64,000 nucleotides of DNA. Origin: Thermoactinomyces intermedius. Its GTDB lineage: Bacteria; Bacillota; Bacilli; Thermoactinomycetales; Thermoactinomycetaceae. A model generated the notes under the pieces. It saw only the letters and a program-made list of their open reading frames with translations. It made no database searches and was not told where the DNA came from. Position numbers and translations under genes: made by a program. Of this stretch, positions 26,294 through 34,765 are shown in pieces (positions within the stretch are counted from its first letter, which is position 1; every line of letters starts with the position of its first letter). Where the stretch lies: the NCBI RefSeq assembly GCF_016055025.1, contig NZ_JAECVW010000002.1. One strand, written 5' to 3'.

Positions 26294-27898
26294 TCAACCT
26301 TTGATATATTTCTTACGCAATTCCATTTTAGAGAATTTCCCCGCTGAGGTGCGCGGGATGGAATCCGTAAAAACAAACTCATCCGGCAGCCACCATTTAC
26401 TGAACTTCGAAGCCAAAAATGCACGCAACTCCTCTTTGCCGGCTTTTTTTCCTTCTTTCAGCACGACGACTGCCAGCGGGCGCTCCTGCCATTTGGGATG
26501 CGGCATGGCGATCACCGCGGCTTCCTTGACCGAAGGATGGGCCATCAGTTCATTTTCCAAATCCACAGAACTGATCCACTCCCCCCCGGATTTGATCAGA
26601 TCTTTTGTCCGGTCGGTGATCTTCATATAACCTTCCGGATCAATCGTTGCCACATCCCCGGTTTGAAACCAACCATCGTCTGTCAACACCTCTTTGGCAT
26701 CCGGACGGTTATAATAACCGGCGGTAACCCAAGGACCGCGGATTTGGAGCTCTCCCATCGTTTTTCCATCCCAGGGGACTTCCCGATCCCCGTCCATCAC
26801 CCGGATTTCGACAAACGGAACGGGCAATCCCTGTTTTAATTTGTATGCCAATTGTTCATCGGCCGGTCTTTCTTTTAAATGAGGCTTCAAATGGGATACG
26901 GTGGCCACCGGCGTGGTCTCGGTCATTCCCCATCCGTGCACCGCTTGCAAGCGATGCCGTTCCAATCCCCGGATCAACGATTCCGGTGGGGCAGCCCCTC
27001 CGATCAAAAGCTTGAGCTCCGGATCCAGATCCCACCGGTCCGGATTTTCGTCCAGCTTGTTCAACACATCAAACCAGATGGTGGGAACCCCGGCCGCAAA
27101 GGTCACTCTTTCTTTTTCCATCAAGTCCAGAAGGCTTTCGGCATCCAGGAACGGACCGGGAAACACTTGCTTGACGCCCAACATCACCGAAACAAAAGGA
27201 AGACCCCAGGCATTGACATGAAACATGGGAACAATGGGCATCCCGGCATCCTCACCGGAAATCCCCAACCCGTCTTTGAGCCCCAACATAAAGGAATGCA
27301 GCACCAAAGCCCGGTGGGAATAAACCACGCCTTTCGGCTTTCCGGTTGTTCCGGAAGTATAGCACATCACCGCGGCGTCATTTTCGTCCAGCCTGGCATA
27401 AGAAAAGGAATCGCCGGCACTCACCAGGAACTGTTCGTAATCTTCAGCGAAGGAAGGAACCGGTTGGCCGGTGAGCGGGACAACAAAGATCTTTTCCACG
27501 TCAATTTGATCCCGGAATTTTTCCAGAAGCGGCAAAAGGATATCATCGACGATCAAAAACCGGTCCCCCGCATGCCGGATGATATAAGCAATTTCCGTGG
27601 GATGAAGGCGCAAATTCAGCGTGTGCAAAACCCCGCCGGCCACCGGGACACCAAGATACGCTTCCAGGTGTATATAATGATTCCACATCAAGGTGGCCAC
27701 CCGGTCCCCTTTTTTCAAGCCGGCTTGTTCCAATGCGCCGGCCAACATCCGGGCACGCCGGTAAAAATCCGCGTAAGTGTACCGATGCAACGAACGGTCC
27801 GGCATTCGGGAGACGATTTCAACAGAACCATACAAATCATTGGCCCTTTCCAATAAATGCGACAACGTCAGCGGATAATTCATCATGGTGGCACGCAT
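26294..27898 (-). CDS. Long-chain fatty-acid--CoA ligase-like protein (II)
   Basis: The 534-residue AMP-binding enzyme shows YTSGTTGKPKGVVYSHRAL, GWGMTETTPVATV, WFQTGDVATIDPEGYM and the C-terminal catalytic PRTSAGKFSKMELRK. The HVNAWGLPF segment and overall size match the FadD3/AlkK-type medium- to long-chain ligases. It is the first gene after the sigma-54 promoter, with a GGGGGG ribosome site about 10 bases before ATG 27898. It shares only the family motifs with the neighbouring ligase, so the two are not a recent duplicate and may use different acids. Confidence 0.88.
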   Translation of the reverse strand: MRATMMNYPLTLSHLLERANDLYGSVEIVSRMPDRSLHRYTYADFYRRARMLAGALEQAGLKKGDRVATLMWNHYIHLEAYLGVPVAGGVLHTLNLRLHPTEIAYIIRHAGDRFLIVDDILLPLLEKFRDQIDVEKIFVVPLTGQPVPSFAEDYEQFLVSAGDSFSYARLDENDAAVMCYTSGTTGKPKGVVYSHRALVLHSFMLGLKDGLGISGEDAGMPIVPMFHVNAWGLPFVSVMLGVKQVFPGPFLDAESLLDLMEKERVTFAAGVPTIWFDVLNKLDENPDRWDLDPELKLLIGGAAPPESLIRGLERHRLQAVHGWGMTETTPVATVSHLKPHLKERPADEQLAYKLKQGLPVPFVEIRVMDGDREVPWDGKTMGELQIRGPWVTAGYYNRPDAKEVLTDDGWFQTGDVATIDPEGYMKITDRTKDLIKSGGEWISSVDLENELMAHPSVKEAAVIAMPHPKWQERPLAVVVLKEGKKAGKEELRAFLASKFSKWWLPDEFVFTDSIPRTSAGKFSKMELRKKYIKG

Positions 27899-27942
27899 TC
27901 CCCAAAATCCCCCCAGATTCCTTGTTATCCATCCTTACAAAT

Positions 27943-27960
27943 AAGCAAATCCAATGCCAA
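27943..27960 (-). promoter_or_regulatory. Sigma-54 promoter of ligase-ligase-thiolase operon
   Basis: The minus strand reads TTGGCATTGGATTTGCT. The GG and GC doublets have the exact 12-base offset of the sigma-54 pattern YTGGCAC-N5-TTGC. Transcription would begin near 27933, about 35 bases before the ligase ATG. A sigma-54 activator gene is directly upstream. Confidence 0.8.
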
Positions 27961-28024
27961 CAGTGTGCGGGGAAAAAGGCCGGAAAATCCTTCACTCCCT
28001 TTCTCCCGGAGCGGGTTGGCTCCG

Positions 28025-28058
28025 AAAAACCGGACACTTGCCCAAGGCCGGTGTCCGG
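28025..28058 (-). terminator. Terminator after sigma-54 regulator gene
   Basis: The minus strand reads CCGGACAC, a 13-nt loop, GTGTCCGG and TTTTTC. It separates the regulator from the sigma-54 operon it probably controls. Confidence 0.75.
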
Positions 28059-28068
28059 ATTCCGGACA
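28052..28068. promoter_or_regulatory. 17-bp palindrome, candidate upstream activator site
   Basis: TGTCCGGATTCCGGACA is a perfect inverted repeat (8-bp arms, one central base). It lies about 120-135 bp upstream of the predicted sigma-54 start, a normal place for an enhancer. A further CCGGACA half-site lies at 28030-28036. Confidence 0.5.
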
Positions 28069-28096
28069 GCAGGATGGCCCCCGGGGGTTTTTTCTT

Positions 28097-29806
28097 TCAA
28101 AACGCACTGGACAGTTCATACTTTTTCAATTTTTCGTATAAAACAGAACGGCTGATTCCCAACAGACGGGCCGCTTTCACTTTATTGCCTCCCGTCTCCA
28201 AAAGCGCCTGGCAGATTGCATTTTTTTCGGCTTGTTTCAGCAAACCATCCTCCTTTTGGCATGCGGTTTCTTTCAGGTCCCGCAGGGGAGAGGGGAGATC
28301 CTGCCACCGGATGATGCCATGCCCGGCAAAAATCATCGCCCGTTCCAAGGTGTTTTTTAATTCACGGACATTGCCGGGCCAATGATAATTCAACAAAATC
28401 TGTTCCGCTTCCGGATCGATTCCGGTGATGGCGGTCCTCAGCTTTTGATTCAGTTCTTTGACAAAGTGGCGGCACAACGGCAAAATATCCTGCTTCCGTT
28501 TTCTCAGCGGCGGGATGTTTAGCGCAATGACGTTCAACCGGTAAAAAAGATCCTCCCGGAACGTTCCCTTTCGGATCATCTCTTCCAGGCATTGATTGGT
28601 CGCGGCGATGATCCGGACATCGGTTTCAATCCGTCTGGTGCCGCCGACCCGGTAAAATGATTTTTCCTCCAGCACCCGGAGCAGTTTGGCTTGCAGTTTC
28701 AAAGACATGTCTCCAATTTCATCCAAAAACAACGTGCCACCATCCGCCAATTCCAATTTGCCGGGCTTTCCTTTCTTTCCGGCTCCGGTAAATGCCCCCT
28801 CATCGTATCCGAAAAATTCCGCTTCCATTAAATGTTCGGGAACAGCCGCACAATTGACGGTGACAAACGGTCCGTTTCTGCGCGGACTGTCAACATGAAT
28901 GGCATGGGCCACCAGTTCTTTCCCGGTTCCGCTTTCCCCGCGGATCAGGATGGTTGAATCCCCGGCCGCCGCTTTTCGGGCACACCACTTTAACCGCTCC
29001 ACTTCCGGATCACGGCTGATTACCTGTTTCCAAGTAAAAAGGGACGGCTTGGTCTGCCTCTTTCCGCCGGTTTCCGCGTTTAACCCTTCGTCCAGCTGTT
29101 CCAACCGCTTCTTGATTTGATCCCAATGCCGGTAGATCACTTTTCCGGCCACCCCCGCCACCTTCCCGTTTTCAAAAACCGGGCAACCGTGAACCAGATA
29201 CCGGATGCCGTTGGCTTCCAACCACCCGGACACTTCTGCCTTTCCCGTTTTCATCATGTCTTTCAGCTTCAGTCCGGGAAGCAATTGGCCGATCGGTTTT
29301 CCCAGCCATTCTTTCCCGGAACAAGCCATGAGTTCAAGCAGGTTTTGGTTGGCAAAAACCATTTTCTCCTCTTCATTCACCAAAAACCAGCCGTCACTTC
29401 CTTGTTCCAGGATCCTCTCCATCATCCGGCACCGGGAAAACAGCATCCTGAGAAGGTCCGACCGGGAAAGCGAACCGGTGACTTGTCCTTCCCGGTCCAG
29501 CACAAAAACGGTTTCCACCTGACTGTGAACCATTTTTTCCAAGATTTCTTCCCAAGAGGGATTGGAAACAGCAAACGAGTCATCCTGCGGAAAATGATCT
29601 TGGATCGGGGCATGAAGCGGCAGCTTTCGCAAAACCATTTGCAGCAAATGGTCCCGGGTGACGGCGCCCAGAAATGTTCCGCGGGGATCCACCACGGGGA
29701 TGGCCTCTGACGGGGAACGGAGCAATTTTGCGGCGGCATCCCGCACGCTATCCTCCGGATGAAGAAAAACATCCACTTTCTTTAAGATTTCCTGCAGTCG
29801 AATCAT
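28097..29806 (-). CDS. Sigma-54-dependent activator, CBS-PAS-AAA-Fis
   Basis: The 569-residue enhancer-binding protein has two N-terminal CBS repeats (about 1-125), a PAS domain (about 130-240), the AAA+ domain with Walker A GESGTGKELVA and sigma-54 contact loop GAFTGA, and a Fis-type helix-turn-helix at the end (GGNKVKAARLLGISRSVLYEKLKKY). CBS domains usually sense adenosyl compounds such as AMP or acyl-CoA-linked energy state; PAS senses a small ligand or redox. It is upstream of and on the same strand as the acyl-CoA ligase operon with a sigma-54 promoter, so it is its likely activator. B. subtilis AcoR, BkdR and RocR work this way. Confidence 0.93.
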   Translation of the reverse strand: MIRLQEILKKVDVFLHPEDSVRDAAAKLLRSPSEAIPVVDPRGTFLGAVTRDHLLQMVLRKLPLHAPIQDHFPQDDSFAVSNPSWEEILEKMVHSQVETVFVLDREGQVTGSLSRSDLLRMLFSRCRMMERILEQGSDGWFLVNEEEKMVFANQNLLELMACSGKEWLGKPIGQLLPGLKLKDMMKTGKAEVSGWLEANGIRYLVHGCPVFENGKVAGVAGKVIYRHWDQIKKRLEQLDEGLNAETGGKRQTKPSLFTWKQVISRDPEVERLKWCARKAAAGDSTILIRGESGTGKELVAHAIHVDSPRRNGPFVTVNCAAVPEHLMEAEFFGYDEGAFTGAGKKGKPGKLELADGGTLFLDEIGDMSLKLQAKLLRVLEEKSFYRVGGTRRIETDVRIIAATNQCLEEMIRKGTFREDLFYRLNVIALNIPPLRKRKQDILPLCRHFVKELNQKLRTAITGIDPEAEQILLNYHWPGNVRELKNTLERAMIFAGHGIIRWQDLPSPLRDLKETACQKEDGLLKQAEKNAICQALLETGGNKVKAARLLGISRSVLYEKLKKYELSSAF

Positions 29807-30128
29807 GATCTCCTCCCGGTAAATTCAGAAAATACTAATTTCATTTTAACAAAAAACCGCTCCCGGCTGTGAAATCGGCTGATCTGCTTCATAAAATGAA
29901 TTTTGTCCGGATCACAGAAAATAAAATCATAGTAAATCGATGAGAAATTATGAAAATAACGATTGACCCGGACTAAGATTTGTAATACATTAATTTCAAA
30001 AGAATATAATGAAACGAACAATTCATTCAAAAACGGCTTGTTTCACCCGTTTCCAAACCTTTGCCGAAAAGTCGACAAATTTACTCAAGATTCTTTGGCT
30101 TGTTTCTGACTGCAAAGGGGATTGAACG
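29807..30128 (+). promoter_or_regulatory. Intergenic region with candidate promoter of Rrf2-sulfonate operon
   Basis: This AT-rich stretch holds no gene. TTGACC (29963) with TACATT 17 bp later, and TATAAT at 30005-30010, are candidate sigmaA elements directed at the Rrf2 gene. The divergent sigma-54 regulator also starts here; no clear box is seen for it. Confidence 0.4.
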
Positions 30129-30554
30129 ATGAAAGTTTCAACCCGTGGCGAATACGCCTTGCGCACCCTCATTCTGCTCGCACAGCATTCCGGAGTCATC
30201 CCCGGCGCCGAAATCTCCGAAAAAACCCGGGTGCCGCTCAACTATCTGGAGCAGATCCTGCTTCAGCTGAAAAACCTCGGCTATGTCCAAAGCAAACGGG
30301 GAGTCCGGGGCGGTTATTTTCTGCGCAAACCGCCCGAGCAAATCATTATCGGAGAAGTGATCCGGCAGCTGGAAGGGCCGTTGGCCCCCATGGGATGCGT
30401 CAGTGTCACCGCTTATGATCCCTGTCCACTGGAGGAAGGTTGTTTGTTGAAACCTTTATGGGCCTTCATCCGGGACACTGTTGCCCGGTGTTTGGAACAG
30501 ACCACTTTGAAGGACTTGCTGGAAGGTCAAATTCCGAGTGTCAAAGGGGCGTGA
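30129..30554 (+). CDS. Rrf2-family transcriptional regulator
   Basis: The 141-residue winged-helix regulator begins MKVSTRGEYALRTLILLAQ and has the family segment YLEQILLQLKNLGYVQSKRGVRGGY. Three cysteines with spacing C-x8-C-x5-C (MGC, DPC, EGC near residues 94-110) recall the iron-sulfur ligands of IscR and NsrR; CymR of B. subtilis, the cysteine regulator, lacks them. It overlaps YezD and heads the sulfonate genes, so it probably controls sulfonate use in response to iron-sulfur or cysteine status. That role is inferred from position. Confidence 0.88.
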   Translation: MKVSTRGEYALRTLILLAQHSGVIPGAEISEKTRVPLNYLEQILLQLKNLGYVQSKRGVRGGYFLRKPPEQIIIGEVIRQLEGPLAPMGCVSVTAYDPCPLEEGCLLKPLWAFIRDTVARCLEQTTLKDLLEGQIPSVKGA

Positions 30555-30760
30555 AAACCAAGATGAGACCGTCAACCGTTTCGGATGAACAAATGCTGCG
30601 CATTCAAAAATCACTGGAAGGGCTCGAATACGGGACTGTCGTCATCACGGTCCATGATTCCAACATTGTGCAGATCGACCGCACGGAAAAACACCGTTTC
30701 TCCTTGAAAAAATCCCGTCCCTCTCCGGACCGGGCAAACCCCAACCAAAAAAACATTTAA
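30551..30760 (+). CDS. YezD-family small protein (DUF2292)
   Basis: The 69-residue protein has the family core IQKSLEGLEYGTVVITVHDSNIVQIDRTEKHRF. YezD proteins are often found with sulfur-assimilation genes in Firmicutes; their molecular role is not known to me. GTG 30551 overlaps the Rrf2 stop (GTGA) and has AAAGGGG just upstream; ATG 30563 is the alternative. A terminator-like hairpin separates it from ssuA. Confidence 0.8.
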   Translation: MKTKMRPSTVSDEQMLRIQKSLEGLEYGTVVITVHDSNIVQIDRTEKHRFSLKKSRPSPDRANPNQKNI

Positions 30761-30781
30761 CAGCCGACCAGAAAACTGGAG

Positions 30782-30824
30782 GCCCCACACCCTGTTTGGA
30801 TTCAGGGATGTCGGGGCTTTTTTT
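30782..30824 (+). terminator. Terminator between yezD and ssuA
   Basis: GCCCCACACCCTG pairs with CAGGGATGTCGGGGC with small internal mismatches, and seven T follow. It lies inside the apparent operon, so it may set the ratio of regulator to transporter or act as an attenuator. Confidence 0.75.
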
Positions 30825-30853
30825 CATTTTTAAAGCAAGAGGTGAAACATAAC

Positions 30854-31798
30854 ATGCGCCTGCGATTGATTCCTGTTGTTCTTCTCATCGCATTACTGTC
30901 TCTGACCGCTGGTTGCCGGTCCGGTGAAGCCAACAAAAACGAAATCCGGATCGGTTACCAAAAATTCGGGGTTCTAAGCATCTTGAAAGCCCGCGGAACC
31001 TTGGAAAAACGCTTCGAATCCCAGGGGATCCGGGTAAAGTGGATCCAATTTCCGGCCGGTCCCCAACTACTGGAAGCCCTTCATGCCGGCAGCATTGACA
31101 TCGGGGAGACGGGAAACACCCCTCCCATCTTTGCGCAAGCGGCGGGCACCCCACTGGTGTATATCGGAGCCGGCAAGCCACGGCCCGAGGGTGAAGCGAT
31201 TGTCGTCCATGATGACTCACCCATTCATGACATCCGGCAATTAAAAGGGAAGAAAGTCGCTTTGAATAAGGGCTCCAATGTTCATTATCTGTTGCTTAAA
31301 GCATTGGAAAAAGCCGGGCTTTCGTATTCGGATATCCGGCCGGTTTATTTGCCGCCGGCGGATGCCAAAGCGGCTTTTATCAGAAAAAGTGTGGATGCAT
31401 GGGTCATTTGGGATCCTTATTTTGCCGATGCCCAGACGGATTTGAACGTCCGGATCCTCACGGACGCAAAGGGATACACATCGAACCGTTCTTACTATTT
31501 CTCGTCCAAAGACTTTGCACAAGGGAATCCGGACAAGATTCAGATCCTGTTGGATGAATTGCAAAAATCAGCCGAATGGTTTAACCAAAATCCCGATCAA
31601 ACCGCCAAATTGCTCGCCAAACAAATCGGGATGGATTTCAAGCCGGTCGATATCGCCATCCGACGGGCGAAATACGGGATTGAACCCATCAGTCCGGACG
31701 TTGTTCAGGACCAACAACAAATCGCCCGGGCTTTCTATGAAACCGGCCTGATCCCCAAATCCATCCAAGTCCGCGATGTGATTTGGTCACCAAAATAA
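30854..31798 (+). CDS. ssuA: Aliphatic sulfonate-binding lipoprotein
   Basis: The 314-residue lipoprotein has a signal peptide with lipobox LTAGC and the SsuA pattern RIGYQKFGVLSILKARGTLEKRF, then AGSIDIGETGNTPPIFAQAAG. It should deliver sulfonates to SsuBC. ATG 30854 follows AGAGGTGA by seven bases; a GTG four codons upstream sits inside that site. It is followed by ssuD in 18 bp. Gene order ssuA-D-C-B differs from the B. subtilis ssuBACD order. Confidence 0.92.
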   Translation: MRLRLIPVVLLIALLSLTAGCRSGEANKNEIRIGYQKFGVLSILKARGTLEKRFESQGIRVKWIQFPAGPQLLEALHAGSIDIGETGNTPPIFAQAAGTPLVYIGAGKPRPEGEAIVVHDDSPIHDIRQLKGKKVALNKGSNVHYLLLKALEKAGLSYSDIRPVYLPPADAKAAFIRKSVDAWVIWDPYFADAQTDLNVRILTDAKGYTSNRSYYFSSKDFAQGNPDKIQILLDELQKSAEWFNQNPDQTAKLLAKQIGMDFKPVDIAIRRAKYGIEPISPDVVQDQQQIARAFYETGLIPKSIQVRDVIWSPK

Positions 31799-31816
31799 AA
31801 TGAAAGGATGAGATTG

Positions 31817-32962
31817 ATGAAACTGTTTTGGTTTCTCCCGACCCATGGAGACGGACGTTATTTGGGAACATCGATCGGAGGGCGCGCCACCGAGTATCCT
31901 TATTTGCTTCAAGTGGCTCAAGCCGTGGATCATCTCGGCTTCAGCGGCGCGCTCATCCCCACCGGACGATCCTGTGAGGATGCATGGATTGTGGCGTCCT
32001 CTTTGCTTTCGGTCACCAAACGGATGAAATTTTTGGTTGCGGTACGCCCGGGCATCATTTCCCCTTCGGCTTCTGCGCGCATGGCCGCCACTTTTGACCG
32101 TTTGTCCAACGGACGGTTGCTCTTAAATGTCGTCACCGGGGGAGATCCGGTGGAACTGGCCGGGGACGGCATTCATCTCGACCATGACACCCGCTATGAA
32201 TTGACTGATGAGTTTTTAACGGTCTTTCGCCGGATCATGCAAGGGGAAAAAGTGGATTTTCACGGCCGCCATCTCCATATCAAAGGCGGGAGCCTGCTGT
32301 TTCCCCCAATCCAAAATCCGCATCCGCCTTTGTATTTCGGCGGCTCTTCTCCCGCGGGAATGCAAGTGGCCGCAAAACATGCGGATGTCTATCTCACATG
32401 GGGGGAACCCCCGTCCCAAGTTGCTTCCAAAATTGAGCAAGTCCGCAAGCTTGCCGCTCAACAAGGAAGAACCGTAACGTTTGGCATTCGCTTGCATGTC
32501 ATCATCCGCGAAACCGAAAAAGAAGCGTGGAAGGCGGCCGAAGAAATGATCCGCCATCTGGATGACGAGACCATTCGCAATGCCCAACATATTTTTTCCC
32601 GCTTTGATTCCGTCGGCCAACAACGCATGACCCGGCTTCATCACGGCAAAAAATCCAATCTGGAAATCAGCCCCAATTTGTGGGCCGGAATCGGCCTGGT
32701 CCGGGGCGGCGCCGGCACAGCGCTGGTCGGGGACCCGCAAACGGTTGCCAAACGCATCCGGGAATACGCCGATTTGGGAATCGAAACCTTTATTTTGTCC
32801 GGCTACCCCCATCTGGAAGAGGCCTACCGGGTTGCGGAATGGCTGTTCCCGGAACTGTCCCTTCCGGCCAGTCCTCTTTACTCCCGGCCGTCCGCCGTGA
32901 GCCCGTTCGGGGAAATCGTGGCCAATCATCATCTTCCGCAAAAGAAAGAAGGGGTGAAATGA
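31817..32962 (+). CDS. ssuD: FMNH2-dependent alkanesulfonate monooxygenase
   Basis: The 381-residue luciferase-like enzyme splits alkanesulfonates to aldehyde and sulfite. It starts KLFWFLPTHGDGRYLGTS and has the SsuD core AVRPGIISPSASARMAATFDRLS, LLNVVTGGDP and DDETIRNAQHIFSRFDSVGQQRM. ATG 31817 follows AAAGGATGA. An SsuE flavin reductase is not present, so reduced FMN must come from elsewhere. Its stop overlaps the ssuC start (ATGA). Confidence 0.95.
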   Translation: MKLFWFLPTHGDGRYLGTSIGGRATEYPYLLQVAQAVDHLGFSGALIPTGRSCEDAWIVASSLLSVTKRMKFLVAVRPGIISPSASARMAATFDRLSNGRLLLNVVTGGDPVELAGDGIHLDHDTRYELTDEFLTVFRRIMQGEKVDFHGRHLHIKGGSLLFPPIQNPHPPLYFGGSSPAGMQVAAKHADVYLTWGEPPSQVASKIEQVRKLAAQQGRTVTFGIRLHVIIRETEKEAWKAAEEMIRHLDDETIRNAQHIFSRFDSVGQQRMTRLHHGKKSNLEISPNLWAGIGLVRGGAGTALVGDPQTVAKRIREYADLGIETFILSGYPHLEEAYRVAEWLFPELSLPASPLYSRPSAVSPFGEIVANHHLPQKKEGVK

Positions 32963-33738
32963 ACATCCGGCATTATGCACGCAAATTTCATTTTCTCCTG
33001 TCTTGGCTGGTTCCGGCCCTGCTGATCGTGCTCTGGCAAATTTTTTGCAGTATCGGCTGGATTTCCGACCGGACCTTGCCGGCTCCCCTCACGGTGATTG
33101 AAGCGGCTGTCCGCTTGACCCGGTCCGGGGAATTGCCGCAACATATTGCCGACAGCACGGTCCGGGCCCTTTTGGGATTGGGGATCGGCGGCGGGATCGG
33201 GCTGTTGCTGGGATTTTTAAACGGAATCTCCCGGGTGGCTGAAAAGCTTTTGGATTCCACGGTGCAAATGTTGCGCAACATCCCTCATCTCGCTTTGATT
33301 CCGCTTGCCATCATGTGGTTTGGCATCGGGGAAGAATCCAAATTATTTCTGGTTGCCCTCGGGGTCTTCTTCCCCGTCTATTTAAACACGTTTCACGGTA
33401 TCCGCCACATCGATCCCGGATTGATTGAAGTGGGCAAAATTTATCAACTCACCCCCTGGTATTTTTTCTGGCACATCCTTTTGCCCAACGCGTTGCCTTC
33501 CATCCTCATCGGGCTCCGCTATGCCTTGGGAATCATGTGGCTGACACTGATCGTGGCCGAAACCATCTCCTTTGACTCCGGCATCGGCTACATGGCCATG
33601 AATGCCCGGGAATTTATGCAAATGGATGTGGTGGTGTTAAGCATTCTGCTCTATGCTCTGCTCGGAAAAGCGGCAGACCTTTTGGCAAAAATGTTGGAGA
33701 ACCGTTGCCTGAAGTGGCGGGAAACCCAATCACCGTAA
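32959..33738 (+). CDS. ssuC: Sulfonate ABC transporter permease
   Basis: The 259-residue permease has about six membrane helices and the coupling segment EVGKIYQLTPWYFFWHILLPNALPSIL. ATG 32959 overlaps the ssuD stop and is preceded by GGGGTGA; a longer frame inside ssuD is chance. It works with SsuA and SsuB. It is related to, but clearly distinct from, the permease at 4.4-5.2 kb. Confidence 0.94.
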   Translation: MNIRHYARKFHFLLSWLVPALLIVLWQIFCSIGWISDRTLPAPLTVIEAAVRLTRSGELPQHIADSTVRALLGLGIGGGIGLLLGFLNGISRVAEKLLDSTVQMLRNIPHLALIPLAIMWFGIGEESKLFLVALGVFFPVYLNTFHGIRHIDPGLIEVGKIYQLTPWYFFWHILLPNALPSILIGLRYALGIMWLTLIVAETISFDSGIGYMAMNAREFMQMDVVVLSILLYALLGKAADLLAKMLENRCLKWRETQSP

Positions 33739-33765
33739 CCATGCAATTTTCAGGAGGTGTTTCAC

Positions 33766-34584
33766 CTGAACCGTCAACCTTTCGGAACCCGGCTCAACTT
33801 GAAAGACTTGCAAAAACAATACGACGGCCGTTTGATTCTGGATCACATCAACCTGCAAATCAACCCGGGAGAATTCATCGCCGTGGTTGGCCGCTCCGGC
33901 ACCGGAAAAAGCACATTGCTCCGATTGATTGCCGGAATCGAAAAAACCAGCAGCGGAAACATAATTCAAGACGGAGAATTTCTGACCGGAGTCAATCCGG
34001 CGGCCCGCATGATGTTTCAGGAATCCCGCCTGTTGCCATGGAAAAAAGTTTTCCAAAATGTTGCCCTCGGCATCCGGAACAAGCAGCAACGAAAAGAAAA
34101 AACCGAATTGATGTTGGAAAAAGTGGGACTCTCTCCGTATAAAGATGAATGGCCCCGTATTCTCTCCGGCGGGCAACGGCAACGGGTGGCGCTGGCCCGT
34201 GCCCTGGTCAGCCGCCCCCGCCTTTTGTTGTTGGATGAACCCTTGGGTGCTTTGGATGCATTCACCCGGATCGAAATGCAAAAATTAATTGAAGAACTGT
34301 GGCAAGAACAAAAATTCACTGCTCTGTTGGTGACGCATGACGTCGAAGAAGCAGTGACCCTGGCAGACCGGGTCATTTTGCTGAAAGACGGCAAAGTCGC
34401 AACCGACATTCCGGTAACTCTTCCCCGGCCCCGCCAAAGAGACGATGCACATTTCTCTTCCTTGGCAGGCCGGATCCTGAACGAAGTCATGGACACCTCC
34501 CAACCCGGCCGGAACGAATCATCCGCATCTTCCCATTCCCCCGAGAAACCTTCAAACTGGCTCCCCGAACCTTCGCGCTTATAA
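33766..34584 (+). CDS. ssuB: Sulfonate ABC transporter ATPase, apparent CTG start
   Basis: The 272-residue ATPase has Walker A GRSGTGKSTLLR, signature LSGGQRQRV, Walker B LLLLDEPLGALDAFTR and the switch His in LVTHDVEEA. The only well-placed ribosome site, AGGAGGTG at 33752-33759, is followed after six bases by CTG 33766 and not by ATG, GTG or TTG; a GTG at 33757 lies inside the site itself. I therefore prefer a CTG start, which is rare. The Pro/Ser-rich C-terminal tail is longer than usual. A terminator follows the stop by three bases. Confidence 0.9.
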   Translation: MNRQPFGTRLNLKDLQKQYDGRLILDHINLQINPGEFIAVVGRSGTGKSTLLRLIAGIEKTSSGNIIQDGEFLTGVNPAARMMFQESRLLPWKKVFQNVALGIRNKQQRKEKTELMLEKVGLSPYKDEWPRILSGGQRQRVALARALVSRPRLLLLDEPLGALDAFTRIEMQKLIEELWQEQKFTALLVTHDVEEAVTLADRVILLKDGKVATDIPVTLPRPRQRDDAHFSSLAGRILNEVMDTSQPGRNESSASSHSPEKPSNWLPEPSRL

Positions 34585-34587
34585 CCA

Positions 34588-34619
34588 ACATGCCAGACAA
34601 AATGTCTGGCATGTTTTTA
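34588..34619 (+). terminator. Terminator of sulfonate operon
   Basis: ACATGCCAGACA pairs perfectly with TGTCTGGCATGT around a 3-nt loop. Five T follow. Confidence 0.92.
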
Positions 34620-34661
34620 TTTGCCAATCATTTACTTTTATGAACAATAAAAATAAAATTA

Positions 34662-34674
34662 GATTATCATTTTC
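34662..34674 (+). promoter_or_regulatory. Fur-box-like element upstream of MATE gene
   Basis: GATTATCATTTTC matches 11 of 13 positions of the last part of the Fur consensus (GATAATCATTATC). A TATGAT -10-like hexamer follows at 34701-34706. The first third of a full 19-mer is poor. Confidence 0.35.
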
Positions 34675-34765
34675 ATAAAGATTTTCTTTAAACAATATGG
34701 TATGATGCTAAAGGGTTTTTTTGTGAAACCCTCTAAAAAATGACCTGAAAGAAAGGGGGATCAAC

